DNA of 64,000 nucleotides from Lysobacter soli (GTDB lineage: Bacteria > Pseudomonadota > Gammaproteobacteria > Xanthomonadales > Xanthomonadaceae), in contig NZ_QTJR01000010.1 in the NCBI RefSeq assembly GCF_003382285.1, forward strand, positions 109,077 to 173,076, given 5' to 3'. Positions 1 to 9,181 of this stretch are shown one piece after another (the stretch's first letter is position 1; each line of letters starts with the position of its first letter). The notes under the pieces were generated by a model. It was not told where the DNA came from. It made no database searches and was given only the letters and a program-made list of their open reading frames with translations. Made by a program: the position numbers and the translations under genes.

Positions 1-597
1 CGCATCGAGATCGCCGATCGCCTGCGTCGTCGTGTAGAAGCGCGGGTCTGCCTTGCCTTCCAGCGTTTTCGCGCAACGCGCGGCGTAGTCGGCGACGGCG
101 GCGGCATCGACTTCCTCGTCCGCCGGCAGCGCGAGTTCCGCGCCGTTCGCATCGCGGCACACGAGCGGGCTCAGCTTGCCAGTGCCGCGCTGGTCGATAA
201 GCACGATGTCGCGATGCTTGCGCACGTCGCGCAATGCGGCATCGACGTCGACCGCGTACTCGGTGGCCGCCTGGCCGGGGCCGCCGGCGAGGAAGAACAC
301 CGGATCGGGCGCCTTCGAGCCCTTGTCGCCGGCCGGAAGCCACGCAATGTTCAGCGGGATGCGGCGGCCGTCCGGCTTTGCCGGATCTTCGGGAACGTCC
401 AGGCGCGCGCATTGCGCATCGATGCTGGAGGAGGCGAGTGCGCCGGACAGCGTGCAGGGCTCGAAGGCGATCGAGCCGTACATGCGTTTGCCGGCGTCGG
501 CGTCCTTGCGCGACGCGCTGGCGTCATCGCGAGGCGTGCAGGCGGTGAGGCAGCAGATCGCCGCCAGTGCGGCGATCCATGCAGGAGACGTGCGCAT
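1..597 (-). CDS. Alpha/beta hydrolase lipoprotein, tripeptidyl-aminopeptidase-like (C-terminus outside window)
   Basis: The first 199 residues are present; the gene runs off the left edge. A short signal peptide ends in lipobox LTAC (Cys20), so the protein is probably a lipoprotein. Residues 100-109 (VFFLAGGPGQ) and 135-141 (DQRGTGK) are the oxyanion-loop and DQRG motifs of the proline-iminopeptidase/TAP family, which removes N-terminal residues or tripeptides. The TTQAIGDLDA stretch at the edge also fits. The Gly-X-Ser-X-Gly nucleophile should lie just beyond the window, so catalysis cannot be checked. The start was chosen because it gives a clean signal peptide. No operon partner is visible. 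Confidence 0.75.
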   Translation of the reverse strand, partial: MRTSPAWIAALAAICCLTACTPRDDASASRKDADAGKRMYGSIAFEPCTLSGALASSSIDAQCARLDVPEDPAKPDGRRIPLNIAWLPAGDKGSKAPDPVFFLAGGPGQAATEYAVDVDAALRDVRKHRDIVLIDQRGTGKLSPLVCRDANGAELALPADEEVDAAAVADYAARCAKTLEGKADPRFYTTTQAIGDLDA

Positions 598-750
598 CGG
601 TTCCCTCGTCCGACGTGGAAGCCCCCAGCATGCCAGAGCCGGCGGGGAGTTTGATTGCACGTCGTATGGCGGATGGACGGCGCCGCGGCCTTCCATTGTC
701 ATCCCGGGGAAACGGCCGTAACGGGCCGGCGGGGCTCCAGGCGATTCGGG

Positions 751-1542
751 TTACTTGCTGCTGACGTACTTCTCTCGCCGCACCTGCGGCACCGGCAGCC
801 CGTGGCCCTTCAGCGCTTCGAAACACGCATCGACCATGTTCGGGTTGCCGCACAGGTACGCGATGTCGCCGGTCGCATCCGGCGCGAACTCATCGAGGAA
901 CTGCTGCACATAGCCGTGGCGTACGTCGGCGTGCGCATGCGGCGAATCAGGCGCCGGCAGCTCGCGCGAGAAACAGGGGACGAAGCGGAAGTGGTCCGGG
1001 TACTTGCCCGCGAAGGCGCGGAACTCGTCGCCGTACAGCAGCTCGTCGGTGTTGCGCGCGCCGAACAGCAGCACCACGCGAACGCCGCGCTCGCGGATCT
1101 GCGCTTCCAACTGCGGCAGCATCGCGCGATAGGGCGTGACACCGGTGCCGGTGGCGATGAGCAGGTACCGCGCGTTCGCGTCGGTCGGCATCAGGCAGAA
1201 GCGGCCGAACGGGCCGCTCGCATCCACGTGTCCGCCGGCTTCCAGTCCCTCGAACAGCGCCGTGGCGGCGCCGCCGGGCACGTAGCTCACGGCGATTTCC
1301 ACCGCTTCGCCCGGGCCCAGCGCGTGGTCGTGGATCGTCGCCAGCGAATAGCTGCGCTTGGTGGCGGTGCCATCGGCGTACTGGAAATGCACCTGGATGA
1401 ACTGGCCGGGGATGAAATCCAGCGGCTGCCCGTCATCGCGCACGAACGTGTAATGACCCACGCTCGGGGCCAGCATGCGGCGGGAAACGAGCTTGAGCGG
1501 GAAATGCTGGATGGCCACGGCAGGTCCAGTGTGAAACGACAT
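751..1542 (-). CDS. fpr: Ferredoxin--NADP reductase
   Basis: A 263-residue cytosolic flavoenzyme that moves electrons between NADPH and ferredoxin or flavodoxin. FAD-binding motif RSYSLA is at 63-68, GPFG at 110-113, the NADPH-binding ATGTGVTP at 130-137, and CGNP at 231-234; the C-terminus is aromatic-basic (REKYVSSK). Length and motif order match bacterial Fpr of the subclass with a C-terminal extension. The frame is open 11 codons upstream, but MSFHTG is preferred because it matches the usual N-terminal length. It is divergent from the ABC transporter genes. In other bacteria Fpr serves redox-stress defence and Fe-S repair; no regulator site was identified here. Confidence 0.93.
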   Translation of the reverse strand: MSFHTGPAVAIQHFPLKLVSRRMLAPSVGHYTFVRDDGQPLDFIPGQFIQVHFQYADGTATKRSYSLATIHDHALGPGEAVEIAVSYVPGGAATALFEGLEAGGHVDASGPFGRFCLMPTDANARYLLIATGTGVTPYRAMLPQLEAQIRERGVRVVLLFGARNTDELLYGDEFRAFAGKYPDHFRFVPCFSRELPAPDSPHAHADVRHGYVQQFLDEFAPDATGDIAYLCGNPNMVDACFEALKGHGLPVPQVRREKYVSSK

Positions 1543-1632
1543 CGTGATGCAACAGTGTGTGGCCGGAGCGCCCACACGGGGGCGCCTATACTACCGTCTA
1601 TCGCCGCGACGCCGCGGCGCAGGCCTTCACCG

Positions 1633-2640
1633 ATGACCCCGGCAACCGCATCCCCGACCGCTTCCCCGAACGCGGCGCACGCCGCTCCCGCCCTGTCCGT
1701 GCGCGAGCTGCGCAAGACCTACGACAACAAGGTACAGGCGCTCAAGGGCGTCTCGCTCGACGTCGCGCCCGGCGACTTCTTTGCCCTGCTCGGCCCGAAT
1801 GGCGCCGGCAAGAGCACGCTGATCGGCATCGTCAGCTCGCTGGTGAACCTGAGCGAAGGCTCCGTGTCGATCTTCGGCGTCGACCTGCAGCGCCACCGCG
1901 ATGCCGCGATGCGGCTGATCGGCCTGGTGCCGCAGGAACTGAACTTCAACATGTTCGAGAAGCCCGTCGACATCCTCGTCAACTACGCCGGCTTCTACGG
2001 CGTGCCGCGCGAGGAAGCGTTGAAGCGCGCCGAGGTGGAACTCAAGCGCGCGCACCTGTGGGAGAAGGCGACGGTGATGAGTCGCACGCTCTCCGGCGGC
2101 ATGAAGCGCCGCCTGATGATCGCCCGCGCAATGATGACGCAGCCCAGGCTGTTGATCCTGGACGAACCCACCGCCGGCGTGGACATCGAGATCCGCCGCG
2201 GCATGTGGAAGACGCTGAAGGAGATCAACGCCGCCGGCACGACGATCATCCTCACCACGCATTACCTGGAGGAAGCGGAGAGCCTGTGCCGCAACCTCGC
2301 GATCATCGACCGCGGCCGCATCGTCGAGCAGGGCCCGATGAAGGCGCTGCTGGCCAAGCTCGACGTGGAAGGCTTCCTGCTCGACATCGATGGCACATTG
2401 CCCGCGCAGCTGCCGCTGATCGAAGGCACCACGCTCACCGCGACCGACGACCACACGCTCGACATCGAAATGCCGCGCGCGATGGACCTCAACCGCGTGT
2501 TCGCCGCGCTGGGCGATGCGGGTATCCGCGTGCGCTCCATGCGTACCAAATCGAACCGACTCGAAGAACTCTTCGTCCGCCTGACGGGCGAGAACGCACA
2601 GGACGGCACCGCGCAGACGCCGCCGGAGCAGGTGGCATGA
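1633..2640 (+). CDS. ABC transporter ATP-binding protein, YadG-type
   Basis: A 335-residue ABC ATPase that should power the membrane protein encoded next. Walker A GPNGAGKST is at 54-62, the Q-loop Gln at 101, signature LSGGMKRR from 153, Walker B LLILDEPT at 173-180 and the switch His at 210. It resembles Escherichia coli YadG and related ABC-2 exporters, whose substrate is not established. The frame is open far upstream; the ATG at 1633 was chosen because the ABC domain begins about 20 residues later after a low-complexity Ala/Pro/Ser leader. Its stop overlaps the permease start in ATGA, implying translational coupling. Confidence 0.92.
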   Translation: MTPATASPTASPNAAHAAPALSVRELRKTYDNKVQALKGVSLDVAPGDFFALLGPNGAGKSTLIGIVSSLVNLSEGSVSIFGVDLQRHRDAAMRLIGLVPQELNFNMFEKPVDILVNYAGFYGVPREEALKRAEVELKRAHLWEKATVMSRTLSGGMKRRLMIARAMMTQPRLLILDEPTAGVDIEIRRGMWKTLKEINAAGTTIILTTHYLEEAESLCRNLAIIDRGRIVEQGPMKALLAKLDVEGFLLDIDGTLPAQLPLIEGTTLTATDDHTLDIEMPRAMDLNRVFAALGDAGIRVRSMRTKSNRLEELFVRLTGENAQDGTAQTPPEQVA

Positions 2641-3443
2641 ACGACATGACGCAGACCCATCACGAGATGTCCGCAACGCAGCGCAACCTCGTCGCGCTCG
2701 GCACCATCGTGCGCCGCGAAGTGAACCGCATCCTGCGCATCTGGGGCCAGACGCTGGTGCCGCCGGCGATCACGATGACGCTGTACTTCCTGATCTTCGG
2801 CGGCCTCATCGGCTCGCGCGTGGGCACGATGGACGGCATCCGGTACATGGACTTCATCGTGCCGGGCCTGGTGATGATGAGCGTCATCCAGAACAGCTAC
2901 GGCAACATCTCGTCCTCGTTCTTCGGCGCGAAATTCGGCCGCCACGTGGAAGAACTGCTGGTCAGCCCGATGCCGAGCTGGGTGATCCTCACCGGCTACG
3001 TCGCCGGCGCCGTGCTGCGCGGGCTGATGGTGGGCGCGATCGTGCTGGTCATCGCGATGTTCTTCACCAAGGTGCGCCTGCCGCATCCGTTCGTGACGCT
3101 CACCACTGTGATCCTCGGCGCGACGATCTTCTCGCTCGCCGGCTTCGTCAACGCGGTGTACGCGAAGAAGTTCGACGACATCGCGATCGTGCCGACCTTC
3201 ATCCTCACCCCGCTGACGTACCTGGGCGGCGTGTTCTATTCGGTGAAGCTGCTGCCGCCGTGGGCCGAGGCGATGACGCACGCGAACCCGATCTTCTACA
3301 TGGTCAACGCGTTCCGCTACGGCCTGCTCGGCGTGTCCGACGTGCCGGTGTGGGTTGCGTACGGGCTGATGTTCGCGTTCGTGATCGCGCTGGCGAGCCT
3401 GGGCCTGTGGCTGCTCAAGCGCGGCGTGGGCCTGCGCAGCTGA
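2637..3443 (+). CDS. ABC-2 type transporter permease, YadH-type
   Basis: A 268-residue inner-membrane protein with about six hydrophobic segments in an ABC2_membrane arrangement. The stretch FGRHVEELLVSPMPSW near the middle is the conserved cytoplasmic loop of this family, and TYLGGVFYS lies near the fifth segment. It starts on the ATG inside the ATGA overlap with the ATPase gene and its TGA overlaps the panE start, so three genes are packed without spacers. With the ATPase it forms a putative exporter; the substrate cannot be deduced from sequence. Confidence 0.92.
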   Translation: MNDMTQTHHEMSATQRNLVALGTIVRREVNRILRIWGQTLVPPAITMTLYFLIFGGLIGSRVGTMDGIRYMDFIVPGLVMMSVIQNSYGNISSSFFGAKFGRHVEELLVSPMPSWVILTGYVAGAVLRGLMVGAIVLVIAMFFTKVRLPHPFVTLTTVILGATIFSLAGFVNAVYAKKFDDIAIVPTFILTPLTYLGGVFYSVKLLPPWAEAMTHANPIFYMVNAFRYGLLGVSDVPVWVAYGLMFAFVIALASLGLWLLKRGVGLRS

Positions 3444-4384
3444 TGCGCATCCTCGTGCTCGGCGCCGGTGGCACCGGCGGTTATTTCGGCGGACGTCTCG
3501 CGCAATCCGGTGCGAACGTGACCTTCCTGGTGCGGCCCGCCCGCGCGGCGCAGCTGGATGCGAACGGGCTGCAGATTCGCAGTCCGCTGGGCGACGCGGA
3601 TTTCCCGGTGGCGCACGTCACGGCCGATGCGTTGCCGGCGCTCGCGCAGGCACGACCCTTCGACACGGTGCTGCTCAGCTGCAAGGCCTACGACCTCGAC
3701 AGCTCGATGGACGCCATCGCGCCCGCGGTCGGCGGCGACACATGGGTGCTGCCGATCCTCAACGGCCTGCGTCATTACGCGCCGCTGGACGAACGCTTCG
3801 GCGCGCGCAACGTGGTCGGCGGGCTGTGCTTCATCAGTGCGATGAAGGGCGCCGATGGCGAAGTGCGCCATCTCGGCCAGCCCGCATCGATCACCTTCGG
3901 CGAGCGCTCCGAACCGGCCGACAGCGAGCGCACGGCCGCGTTTGCCGCGCTGTGTTCGGCGGCGAACATCGACCACGTGCGTTCGATGCGCATCGCGCGC
4001 GAGCAATGGACCAAGTTCACCTTCCTCGCGACGCTCGCCGCCGCGACGTGCACGATGCGCGCGCCGATCGGTCATATCGTCGCCGCGCAGGGCGGCGACG
4101 CCTTCGTGCGCGGTCTGTACGCCGAATGCCTTGCCGTCGCGCAGGCCGAAGGCGAGCCGATTGATGCGAAGGCGCAGGAGACCGCGCTCGCCACGCTCAC
4201 CGCACCCGGGTCGCCGCTGAAAGCGTCGATGCTGCGTGACCTGGAAGCCGGGCAGCCGGTGGAGGCGATGCAGATCGTCGGCGACATGGTGTTGCGCGCT
4301 CGCGCGGCCGGCATGGAGGCGCCGCTGTTGTCGGCGGCCTGGGTGCACCTGCAGGCGTACGAGGCGGGCCGGATCGCGGGCTGA
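3443..4384 (+). CDS. panE: 2-dehydropantoate 2-reductase (ketopantoate reductase)
   Basis: A 313-residue enzyme that reduces ketopantoate to pantoate with NADPH in pantothenate/coenzyme A synthesis. The Rossmann motif GAGGTGGYFGG is at 7-17. Lys81 in the SCKAYD segment, Asn107 in LNGL and Lys191 in EQWTKF sit at the positions of the conserved NADPH-binding and catalytic residues. It overlaps the upstream ABC permease stop by one base, so it is probably co-transcribed with it. Many genomes carry several PanE paralogues with other 2-oxoacid substrates, so exact substrate specificity is inferred. Confidence 0.85.
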   Translation: MRILVLGAGGTGGYFGGRLAQSGANVTFLVRPARAAQLDANGLQIRSPLGDADFPVAHVTADALPALAQARPFDTVLLSCKAYDLDSSMDAIAPAVGGDTWVLPILNGLRHYAPLDERFGARNVVGGLCFISAMKGADGEVRHLGQPASITFGERSEPADSERTAAFAALCSAANIDHVRSMRIAREQWTKFTFLATLAAATCTMRAPIGHIVAAQGGDAFVRGLYAECLAVAQAEGEPIDAKAQETALATLTAPGSPLKASMLRDLEAGQPVEAMQIVGDMVLRARAAGMEAPLLSAAWVHLQAYEAGRIAG

Positions 4385-4390
4385 AGGCGC

Positions 4391-4738
4391 CTAGCCGTCC
4401 GGCCGGTCGAACCGGTACCCGTAACCCCGCACCGCGTGCAGATAGCGCGGCTGGTGCACGTCATCTCCGAGCGCGGCCCTCAAAACACCGACGATCTGCC
4501 CCACCGCGCCGGGCGGAACCCGGCGATGGCCCCACACCTCGTCGAGGATTTCCTCCGGCGAGAACACCTGGCCCGGTGACCGCGCCAGCAGGCACAGCAC
4601 CGCGAAGGCCCGCGGATCCAGCGGCTGCTCCTCGCCGGCCCGAAGCAGGCGCCGCCCGTTCAGGTCGATGGCGATGTCGTCGAAGACGAGCAGGGGCGGG
4701 TCGGGGCAGGTCATCGTGCGAAGGGTCAGGTCACCCAT
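4391..4738 (-). CDS. Stand-alone OmpR/PhoB-type winged-helix DNA-binding protein
   Basis: The 115 residues consist almost entirely of a Trans_reg_C winged-helix domain. RAFAVLCLLARSPGQVFSPE covers the helices before recognition, followed by LDEVWGHRRV and the C-terminal hairpin YLHAVRGYGYRF. There is no receiver domain, transmembrane segment or sensor. The protein may therefore bind DNA constitutively, or partner with another protein or have an unknown input. Its stop lies 6 bp past the convergent panE stop. The target genes are unknown. Confidence 0.8.
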   Translation of the reverse strand: MGDLTLRTMTCPDPPLLVFDDIAIDLNGRRLLRAGEEQPLDPRAFAVLCLLARSPGQVFSPEEILDEVWGHRRVPPGAVGQIVGVLRAALGDDVHQPRYLHAVRGYGYRFDRPDG

Positions 4739-4792
4739 ACCGATACGGGACGTGATGCCGGACGCGGCCCCCTACCGCGCCCGACCGACGTT

Positions 4793-5587
4793 TCAGCGTT
4801 CCGGCAGGCGGAAGAACGCCCGGGCCGTGGCGGTGGTCAGCGCCGCGGTCGTCGCCACGTCCTCGCCGCGATCACGCGCCAGCTCCTCGACGATGTGCGC
4901 CAGGAACATCGGCTCGTTGCGTCGGTGCGACGGCGCCGGCTTGATCGTGCGCGGCAGCAGGTACGGCGCGTCGGTCTCGATCATCAGCCGGTTGGCCGGA
5001 ATGTGGCGCACCAGTTCGCGCAGGTGCTGGCCGCGCCGCTCGTCGCACAGCCAGCCGGTGATGCCGATGTGCCAGTCGCGATCGAGGTAATCGAACATCT
5101 CCTCGCGCGTGCCGGTGAAGCAGTGCACCACGGCCGGGCCGAGGCGCCCGTCGAAGTTGCGCATCATCGACATGAAATCCGCATGCGCGTCGCGCTGGTG
5201 CAGGAACAGCGGCTTGTGCGTCTCGGCGGCGATCTGGAGCTGCATCTCGAACGCACGCCGCTGCGCCGGGCGCGGCGAGAAATCGCGGAAATAATCCAGC
5301 CCGCACTCGCCGACGGCGACCACTTCGGAATGCGTGTGCAGCTCGCGGATCTCGGCGTCGCACTCGGCCGTGTATTCGCTGGCGTGATGCGGATGCACGC
5401 CCGCGGTGGCGAACAGCTCGCCCGGATGCTGCTTCGCCAGTTTCAGCGCGAGCGGCGAATGCTCGCGGCTGGCGCCGGTGATGACCATTTGCACCACGCC
5501 GGCCTCGCGCGCGCGGGCGAGCACGGCGTCGCGGTCGTGGTCGAAGGAGTCGTGGGTGAGGTTGGCGCCGATGTCGATCAAATCCAT
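4793..5587 (-). CDS. tatD: TatD family metal-dependent deoxyribonuclease
   Basis: A 264-residue TIM-barrel metal-dependent hydrolase. Conserved blocks are the N-terminal DIGANLTHDSF, TAGVHPHHAS, GECGLDYFRDF, FLHQRDAH, HCFTGTREE and ETDAPYLLPR; these match E. coli TatD more closely than its paralogues YcfH or YjjV. TatD proteins are 3'-5' exonucleases implicated in DNA repair and DNA fragmentation. The gene stands alone, divergent from hrpB with only 39 bp between the starts. Confidence 0.92.
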   Translation of the reverse strand: MDLIDIGANLTHDSFDHDRDAVLARAREAGVVQMVITGASREHSPLALKLAKQHPGELFATAGVHPHHASEYTAECDAEIRELHTHSEVVAVGECGLDYFRDFSPRPAQRRAFEMQLQIAAETHKPLFLHQRDAHADFMSMMRNFDGRLGPAVVHCFTGTREEMFDYLDRDWHIGITGWLCDERRGQHLRELVRHIPANRLMIETDAPYLLPRTIKPAPSHRRNEPMFLAHIVEELARDRGEDVATTAALTTATARAFFRLPER

Positions 5588-5626
5588 GCGCGAAGTCTAG
5601 CCGAGCGTGCCGTTTAGACTGTCGGC

Positions 5627-8125
5627 GTGACGCGCACCGACTTCCCCATCGACCCCCTGCTGCCGCAGATCCGCGCCAGCCTGGCCGACCATCCCCGCCT
5701 CGTGCTCGAAGCGCCGCCCGGCGCCGGCAAGACCACGCAGGTGCCGCCGGCGCTGCTGGACGCGCCGTGGCTCGCGGGCCGCAAGATCGTGATGCTCGAG
5801 CCGCGTCGCGTGGCTGCGCGCGCGGCGGCGCACTTCATGGCGCGTCAGCGCGGCGAGGACGTCGGCGGCACGGTGGGTTATCGCATCCGTTTCGAGAACC
5901 GCGTGTCCGCGCAGACGCGCATCGAGGTCGTCACCGAAGGCATCCTCACGCGCATGCTGCAGGACGATCCGATGCTCGAAAGCGTCGGCGCGCTGCTGTT
6001 CGACGAATTCCACGAGCGCCATCTGTCGGCCGACCTCGGCCTCGCGCTCGCGCTCGACGTGCAGGCCGGCCTGCGCGAGGACCTGCGCATCGTCGTCATG
6101 TCGGCGACGCTCGATGGCGAACGGCTGGCGGTGTTCCTCGACGCGCCGCGGCTGAGCAGCGCCGGGCGCAGTTATCCGGTTTCGATTTCCCACTTCGCCG
6201 CGCGTCGCGACGAAGCGCCCGAGCACCAGACGCGCCGCGCCGTCGAACATGCCCTGGCGCAGCATCCCGGCGACGTGCTCGTCTTCCTGCCGGGGCAGCG
6301 CGAAATCGCGCGTGTCGACTCGCTGCTCGCCTCATCGGCCGATGCCGACGTGCTCACGTTGCACGGCGAGCTTCCCGTCGAGGCGCAGACGCGCGTGCTG
6401 CAGCCCGATCCCGAGGGCCGGCGTCGCGTGGTGCTCGCCACCAACGTCGCCGAATCGAGCGTCACGCTGCCCGGCGTGCGCGTGGTGATCGACTCGGGGC
6501 TCGCGCGCGAACCGCGCTATGACCCCAACAGCGGCTTCGCGCGGCTGGACGTGGTGAACATCGCGCAGGCGTCCGCGGACCAGCGCGCCGGTCGCGCGGG
6601 GCGCGTGGCCGAGGGTTGGACGTATCGGCTGTGGCCCGAGTCGCAGCGGCTTGAACCGCAGCGTCGGCCCGAGCTGGCGCAAGTCGAGTTGGCCGGCCTC
6701 GCGCTCGAACTCGCCGCGTGGGGCGATGCCGACCTGCGTTTCGTCGATGCACCGCCGCCCGGCGCGCTCGCGGCGGCGCGCGAATTGCTGCACCGGCTCG
6801 GCGCGCTCGACGGCGGTTCGATCACGCCGCTGGGTCGGCGCATGCTCGCGCTGGGCACGCATCCGCGACTGGCGGCGATGCTGCTCGCGCCGAAGGATGC
6901 ACGGGAACAGGCGCTCGCCTGCGACCTTGCCGCGCTGATCGAAGCGCGCGATCCGCTGCGCTCGCGCAGCGATTCGGTCGCCGAACGCTGGCAGGCGCTC
7001 GCCGCTTTCCGTGCGGGCCGTGTCGCGCCCGATGCATCGCGTTCCTCGCTCGCCGCGCTCGAACAGGCGGCGAAGCAATGGCGCCGTCGCCTCCGCCTCG
7101 ATGCCGCGCCGCCGCCGGATGCGCCATCGCATCAGCTTGGCGACGTGCTGCTGCACGCTTTCCCCGACCGCATCGCGCGCCAGCATCCGTCCGATGCGTA
7201 CCGCTATCAACTCGCCAACGGCCGGAGCGTGAAGCTGTTCGACGACTCCACGCTCTACGGCGAGCGCTGGATCGTGGTGAGCGAACTGCGCGACGAGGCC
7301 CGCGATGCGCGCGTGCTGCGTGCCGCGCCGCTCGACGAGGCGCGGCTGCGCGAGGACTTCCCGCAGCGCTTCGTCACCGAGGACCGCGTGGTGTGGGACA
7401 CGAACACGCGCGGAATCGCGGCCATGCGCGAAACACGCTTCGACCGCATCGTCATCGAAAGCAAACCGCTCGCGAAACCCGATCCCGCCCGCTACGCCGA
7501 CGCGCTGGTCGACGCCGTGCGCCAACTCGGGCTGCGCGCGTTGCCGTGGACGCCCTCGCAGCGCCAGTGGCGCGATCGCGTGCGCTGCCTGCGCGCATGG
7601 ATGCCGGAGCTCGACGGATTGCCCGATCTCTCCGACGCCGCACTGCTGGACTCGCTGGACGAGTGGCTCAAACCCGCGCTCACGGGCAAGACGCGGCTGG
7701 ACGCGCTCGACGAGCAGGCCTTCGGCGAAGCGCTGAAGTCCATCACGCCGTGGGCGCTGCGGCAGAAGATCGATGCGCTGGCCCCGATGCGGATCGTCGT
7801 GCCCTCCGGCATGGAACGCGGAATCGAATACGCGTACGACGACGAAGCCGACGCGCCGATCGCCCCTGTATTGGCGGTGAAACTGCAGGAACTGTTCGGC
7901 CTGGCCGATACGCCGCGCATCGCCGACGGGCGCGTGCCGCTCACGCTGCATCTGCTGTCGCCCGGCGGGAAGCCGCTGCAGATCACTCAGGACCTGAAGG
8001 GCTTCTGGGACCGCACATACCCGGAAGTGAAGAAGGAAATGAAGGGGCGCTACCCGAAGCACCCGTGGCCGGACGATCCGTGGAGCGCGACGGCGACGCA
8101 CCGGGCGAAGCCGCGCGTCAGGTGA
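5627..8125 (+). CDS. hrpB: ATP-dependent helicase HrpB
   Basis: An 832-residue DEAH-family superfamily 2 helicase. Walker A APPGAGKTT begins at residue 29, the DEFH form of motif II is at 126-129 and SAT at 159-161; motif V/VI segments ATNVAESSVTLPGV and QRAGRAGR follow, with the HrpB C-terminal domain beyond residue 500. It starts with GTG. HrpB is widespread in proteobacteria, and its RNA or DNA substrate is poorly defined. The position next to divergent tatD is not obviously functional. Confidence 0.93.
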   Translation: MTRTDFPIDPLLPQIRASLADHPRLVLEAPPGAGKTTQVPPALLDAPWLAGRKIVMLEPRRVAARAAAHFMARQRGEDVGGTVGYRIRFENRVSAQTRIEVVTEGILTRMLQDDPMLESVGALLFDEFHERHLSADLGLALALDVQAGLREDLRIVVMSATLDGERLAVFLDAPRLSSAGRSYPVSISHFAARRDEAPEHQTRRAVEHALAQHPGDVLVFLPGQREIARVDSLLASSADADVLTLHGELPVEAQTRVLQPDPEGRRRVVLATNVAESSVTLPGVRVVIDSGLAREPRYDPNSGFARLDVVNIAQASADQRAGRAGRVAEGWTYRLWPESQRLEPQRRPELAQVELAGLALELAAWGDADLRFVDAPPPGALAAARELLHRLGALDGGSITPLGRRMLALGTHPRLAAMLLAPKDAREQALACDLAALIEARDPLRSRSDSVAERWQALAAFRAGRVAPDASRSSLAALEQAAKQWRRRLRLDAAPPPDAPSHQLGDVLLHAFPDRIARQHPSDAYRYQLANGRSVKLFDDSTLYGERWIVVSELRDEARDARVLRAAPLDEARLREDFPQRFVTEDRVVWDTNTRGIAAMRETRFDRIVIESKPLAKPDPARYADALVDAVRQLGLRALPWTPSQRQWRDRVRCLRAWMPELDGLPDLSDAALLDSLDEWLKPALTGKTRLDALDEQAFGEALKSITPWALRQKIDALAPMRIVVPSGMERGIEYAYDDEADAPIAPVLAVKLQELFGLADTPRIADGRVPLTLHLLSPGGKPLQITQDLKGFWDRTYPEVKKEMKGRYPKHPWPDDPWSATATHRAKPRVR

Positions 8126-8153
8126 GCGGCCAAAGCCCCGCTAAACTCGCCCC

Positions 8154-9146
8154 ATGACCACCGCCGCGATCGACAGCCCCGACTTCCTGCCCTTCAGGCT
8201 CGACCTCGTCGGTCGTCGCGTGCTGTGGTTGCGACTGGACGAGGCGCAGCGGCGCGAGGCGGCGTTCCTCGACGACCGCGCGGTGCCGCCGAATGCCGAA
8301 GGCGGCTGGGCACCGCTCGAATCGCTGCTGTCGCGCGTTTCCGACGAACCAGCACCCGCGCACGCGATCTTCCATATCGGCCACTGCGGCTCGACGCTGC
8401 TCAGCCGTTTGATCGACACCTGGCCCGAGGTGCAGGGCCTGCGCGAGCCGCTGCCGCTGCGCACGCTCGCCGATGCGTGGCCGATGCTCGACGAGGCGAT
8501 TTCCCGCCTGTCGCCGGACGAAGCGGAAAACACGCTGCGCGCGCTGTGGGCGCGCTGGTCGCGCGCGCTGCCGCCGCATGCGCGCAGCGTGGTGAAGGCG
8601 ACCAGCAGCTGCAACGGCCTGATCGCGCCGTTGCTGTCGCAACAGCCGCGCATGCGTGCGGTGCTGATCGACATGCCGCTGCGGCCGTACCTCGCCACCC
8701 TGCTGAAATCGCCCAACTCTGTCTTCGATGCCGCGAGCGCCGCCGGCGAACGCCTGCGTTACCTGCACCAGCACGGCGTCGCGACGCATCTGTCGCTGCA
8801 CCAGATTCCGGTGCATCGCCAATGTGCGCTCGGCTGGCTCGCCGAGCAGATGCGCTTCGACGCGCTCGACAAGGGCCGCCACGGCGAGCGCGTGATTCGC
8901 GTCGATTTCGAATCGCTGCTCGACGAACCCGCGCGCGAGCTGCACCGCGTCGCCGCGCATTTCGAGCTGGATCCCGCGCGTGTGGACGAAGCGGTCGCCT
9001 CGCCCGCATGGGGGCGCTACTCGAAGGCGCAATCGCACGGCTACGGCCGCGAGGACCGCGCGCACGACCTCGCGCTGTCGATGCAGAGCTTCGGCGCGGA
9101 CATCGCCGACGCCGAAGCGTGGGTCGCGTCGATCGCCGCCACCTGA
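8154..9146 (+). CDS. Sulfotransferase-like P-loop protein
   Basis: A 330-residue protein whose clearest motif is HIGHCGSTLLSRLI at 74-87, a P-loop like the 5'-phosphosulfate loop of PAPS-dependent sulfotransferases. KATSSCNGL follows later and a conserved RVDFESLLDEP segment sits near residue 250. No signal peptide is visible. The donor and acceptor are unknown; it could instead be a related P-loop phosphotransferase. It sits between hrpB and an AraC-type regulator with short gaps, but no operon link is certain. Confidence 0.6.
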   Translation: MTTAAIDSPDFLPFRLDLVGRRVLWLRLDEAQRREAAFLDDRAVPPNAEGGWAPLESLLSRVSDEPAPAHAIFHIGHCGSTLLSRLIDTWPEVQGLREPLPLRTLADAWPMLDEAISRLSPDEAENTLRALWARWSRALPPHARSVVKATSSCNGLIAPLLSQQPRMRAVLIDMPLRPYLATLLKSPNSVFDAASAAGERLRYLHQHGVATHLSLHQIPVHRQCALGWLAEQMRFDALDKGRHGERVIRVDFESLLDEPARELHRVAAHFELDPARVDEAVASPAWGRYSKAQSHGYGREDRAHDLALSMQSFGADIADAEAWVASIAAT

Positions 9147-9181
9147 CGGCTCCACGACCCGCTTCGCGCTAAGCTCCGCCC

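Noticed and set aside
655..1632. Long N-terminal extension of the ABC ATPase
   Set aside because: It is antisense to ferredoxin-NADP reductase, has no domain, and the ABC domain starts normally after the ATG at 1633.
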